Positions 61,907-64,000 of a DNA stretch of 64,000 bases are shown here, in pieces (within the stretch, counting starts at the first letter, position 1; each line of letters starts with the position of its first letter). The notes beneath the pieces are model-generated. The model was given only the letters and a program-made list of their open reading frames with translations. It had not been told where the DNA came from and made no database searches. The DNA is taken from positions 119,501 through 183,500 of the forward strand of contig JADJVK010000004.1 in assembly GCA_016710625.1 (NCBI GenBank). The letters are read 5' to 3'. The position numbers and the translations under genes were made by a program. This DNA comes from Saprospiraceae bacterium (GTDB lineage Bacteria > Bacteroidota > Bacteroidia > Chitinophagales > Saprospiraceae).

Positions 61907-63393
61907 TGAAAACAATTGCTCAAGTTATTTTAATTACGATTTTTTCACTACAAAATATGATTGCCCAAACTGATTGTCCCATGAGGATGGGTGTCAATCT
62001 TTATTTCAATGAATATTGGTCTGGAGAATTTCCTTTTGCAGATTTGATGTTACAAAGTGCCTCCAAATGGAATGTGTTAGACCAGGTAATCCTGAACAAG
62101 ACGAATGGGGTTCAGTTCTTTATCACGATAGTTTATCAAAAGATGCAAATGGTTATCCTTTAGAAATTCCTCAAAATTTTAAAAGCCAAGATGAGCCACA
62201 GATTGCTCGAAAATTTGTGCTATTAGATGCGAATGGTTCTTACCCAACAGGAAACTACACCTTATTGTATGATGGTGAGGGCACTATCCAATTATATGGT
62301 GGAGATATAGATAAAATTGTGATGCAAACTAGCGGAAAAATTGTTTTTACACTTAAAAATAATTATCAAGGACTAGGAGTTGAAATCAGAAAATCTTTAA
62401 AAAGTAATCCTATCAAAAATATAAAAATATTACTTCCTGGAACTGATGTTAATAGCTCCTCTTTTCCCTTTAACCCACAGTTTTTAAAACAATTAGAACC
62501 ATTTTCATGTATCCGATTTTTGAATTGGGGAGGTGTAAATGATAGCAAACAAATCAATTGGTCAGATCGGAATCTACCGACTTATGTCACTCAATCTAGT
62601 AGTAGCAAAGGTGCTGTAGCTTATGAATATATGATACAATTATGCAATTTGACTCAGAAAGATATGTGGCTTTGTGTCCCTCATGCTGCTGATGCAAATT
62701 ACAGAACTCAATTAGCAACCTTAATTAAGGATAAATTAGCACCCAACTTAAAGGTTTATGTGGAGTACTCCAATGAAGTCTGGAATGATATTTTTGAACA
62801 ACACTGGTATGTACAGGATAATGCACCAACCAATATAGTATTTCATACTCACAAATACGCCTACCTTGCCAATGAATGTTTCAAAAGTTTTGATTCAGTA
62901 TTTGGGAATAATTCGAATAGGATGGTTCAAGTTTTAGCAGGGCAGCACTATAATCCTTGGATTTTGGAGGAAGCAGTAAATAAAATGAAAGCGATAGGAG
63001 GAAAATTTGATGCCTTGAGTGTAGCTTCTTATTTTGCGCCAATTGGGTTAAGTGGCAACTTATCAGTTAATGAAATAGCAAATTTAACAAAAGCAGAAAT
63101 TGCTACTAATGCTAAAAAACATATAATTAGTTTATCAAATTTAGCTAAAGCAAATAATGTTCCTGTCGTTATGTATGAAGGGGGTTCACAGGACCAAAGA
63201 CCAATTTGGTGGAGCTGGACAACCCTTTGTAAATGCCTTATGTCAGGGCCATGAAAGCCAGCAAATGTATGATATATATGATGATTGGCTCGATTTTTTG
63301 AGAGATTCTGCCAAAGTAAAATTAAATAATATACTGGGTTTTCAGGATGATATTTGTTATTTTGGACACATAAAAGATTTATGGATTTTTTAA
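61906..63393 (+). CDS. Second GH-A-like secreted paralogue (two one-base indels)
   Basis: Repaired, the protein has about 495 residues and follows the upstream paralogue closely: signal peptide (MKTIAQVILITIFSLQNMIA), MRMGVNLYFNEYWSGEFPFA, VYVEYSNEVWN with the acid/base-type Glu, LAGQH and MYEGGS with the nucleophile-type Glu. The frame changes near 62075 (one base missing) and again at about 63185-63200 (one base gained). After the second break it reads KDQFGGAGQPFVNALCQGHE to the stop. Unlike its neighbour, it has no T9SS sorting domain at the C-terminus, so it may stay periplasmic or the end may be altered. The ATG overlaps the previous stop codon by 1 bp. Confidence 0.8.
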
Positions 63394-63437
63394 TGAAATA
63401 AGATTTGAAATAACTTTGATTCATAAATAATAAAAAT

Positions 63438-63943
63438 ATGACTCGGTTATTTCAAATATTTTTCATTTTTATGGTATTGGTCGGCTGCAACAAATCTAAT
63501 GCGACTACATGCAATATTAACCAAGTTCATCAACAGGATACATTCGGTTTAAAATTAATGGTATTCAAAAGGAATGTAAAGTAAATTTTTCATCCATTTC
63601 TTCAAATGGAATTTATCAAGGTGTTGCCAAGAAAACCGCAACAGACCCAAAAGAGGGTGTTGCAATTTCCATACAAAACATAGTATTAGAAGGAACAAAT
63701 ATTATTACATCTACATCAACAAGTATAATAGTAATAAATACTGGAGGAGGTGTGAATGATACTTGGTTGGCAGGATTAGATACGCCTAATTCGACTTTTC
63801 AATTCATTATTACAAAGTATAAATCTTCTTCCCCTACAAGCAAATACATAAGTGGTACATTTTCGGGCACACTGATAAATGAGATGACTAATGAAAAAGC
63901 TATAATATCAGATGGCATTATATATAACCCTAATGCAGAATAA
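63438..63943 (+). CDS. Putative lipoprotein (one-base indel)
   Basis: The repaired protein has 168 residues. The N-terminus has a lipobox, hydrophobic FQIFFIFMVLVGC with the lipid-accepting Cys at residue 18, then Asn. One base is missing near 63545; beyond it the frame reads FKINGIQKECKVNFSSISSN and continues to GIIYNPNAE. The mature part is about 150 residues, probably a small beta-rich domain (TGGGVNDTW, FIITKYKSSS, ISGTFSGTL). Outer-membrane or periplasmic location is inferred. I do not recognise a specific function. It may belong to the upstream operon, 44 bp away. Confidence 0.7.
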
Positions 63944-64000
63944 TTTCTTTAACACGAAACCAAATGAAATAGATTTATTTGAAGCTGCTTTTTAATTGAA
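63944..64000. other. Right edge, no feature seen
   Basis: The last 57 bases are AT-rich, with no ORF, terminator or promoter that I can support. Confidence 0.4.

Overview
The window is AT-rich DNA from a member of the Bacteroidota. The evidence is type IX secretion (T9SS) sorting domains of both kinds, a Bacteroidota-type promoter in front of rpsJ (TTTG, 19 nt, TAnnTTTG), zinc-free S14 and L36, an acidic extended L17, and few Shine-Dalgarno sites. A Saprospiraceae- or Chitinophaga-like lineage is a guess from the giant surface proteins. No rRNA, tRNA, CRISPR array or insertion sequence was found.

Layout. (1) 1-6840: the 3' part of a giant secreted protein whose start lies outside the window. 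It has DUF11 units, a tandem array of 103-residue six-cysteine repeats, HYR-like domains and a gliding-motility-type C-terminal (T9SS type B) domain. (2) 7503-32577: a second giant surface protein of about 8,360 residues once five small frame breaks are repaired. It has a signal peptide, SdrD-B domains, a beta-propeller-like region, about 33 DUF11 units in three arrays, SprB-like and HYR-like repeats, and the same kind of C-terminus. Two of its arrays have exact higher-order periods (2,394 bp and 1,053 bp). (3) 33085-48794: the S10-spc-alpha ribosomal protein cluster, rpsJ to rplQ, with secY, map, infA and rpoA, in conserved order. (4) 48802-55884: queE, an EF-G-like GTPase, an amidohydrolase-like secreted protein, an ECF sigma factor, a small membrane-anchored protein and mnmE. 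(5) 55956-63943: a LytTR response regulator, a large beta-propeller sensor kinase, two paralogous secreted proteins with clan GH-A-like active-site motifs, and a lipoprotein.

The giant proteins are probably exported through T9SS and act as filamentous adhesins or gliding/attachment factors. The 56-64 kb block reads as a sensor/regulator pair next to secreted carbohydrate-active-like proteins; that link is inferred from position only.

Caution on sequence quality. About a dozen small indels break otherwise intact frames, including the essential map gene and queE, and several fall in homopolymers or in nearly identical repeats. I read them as sequencing or assembly errors, and I describe each broken gene as one gene.
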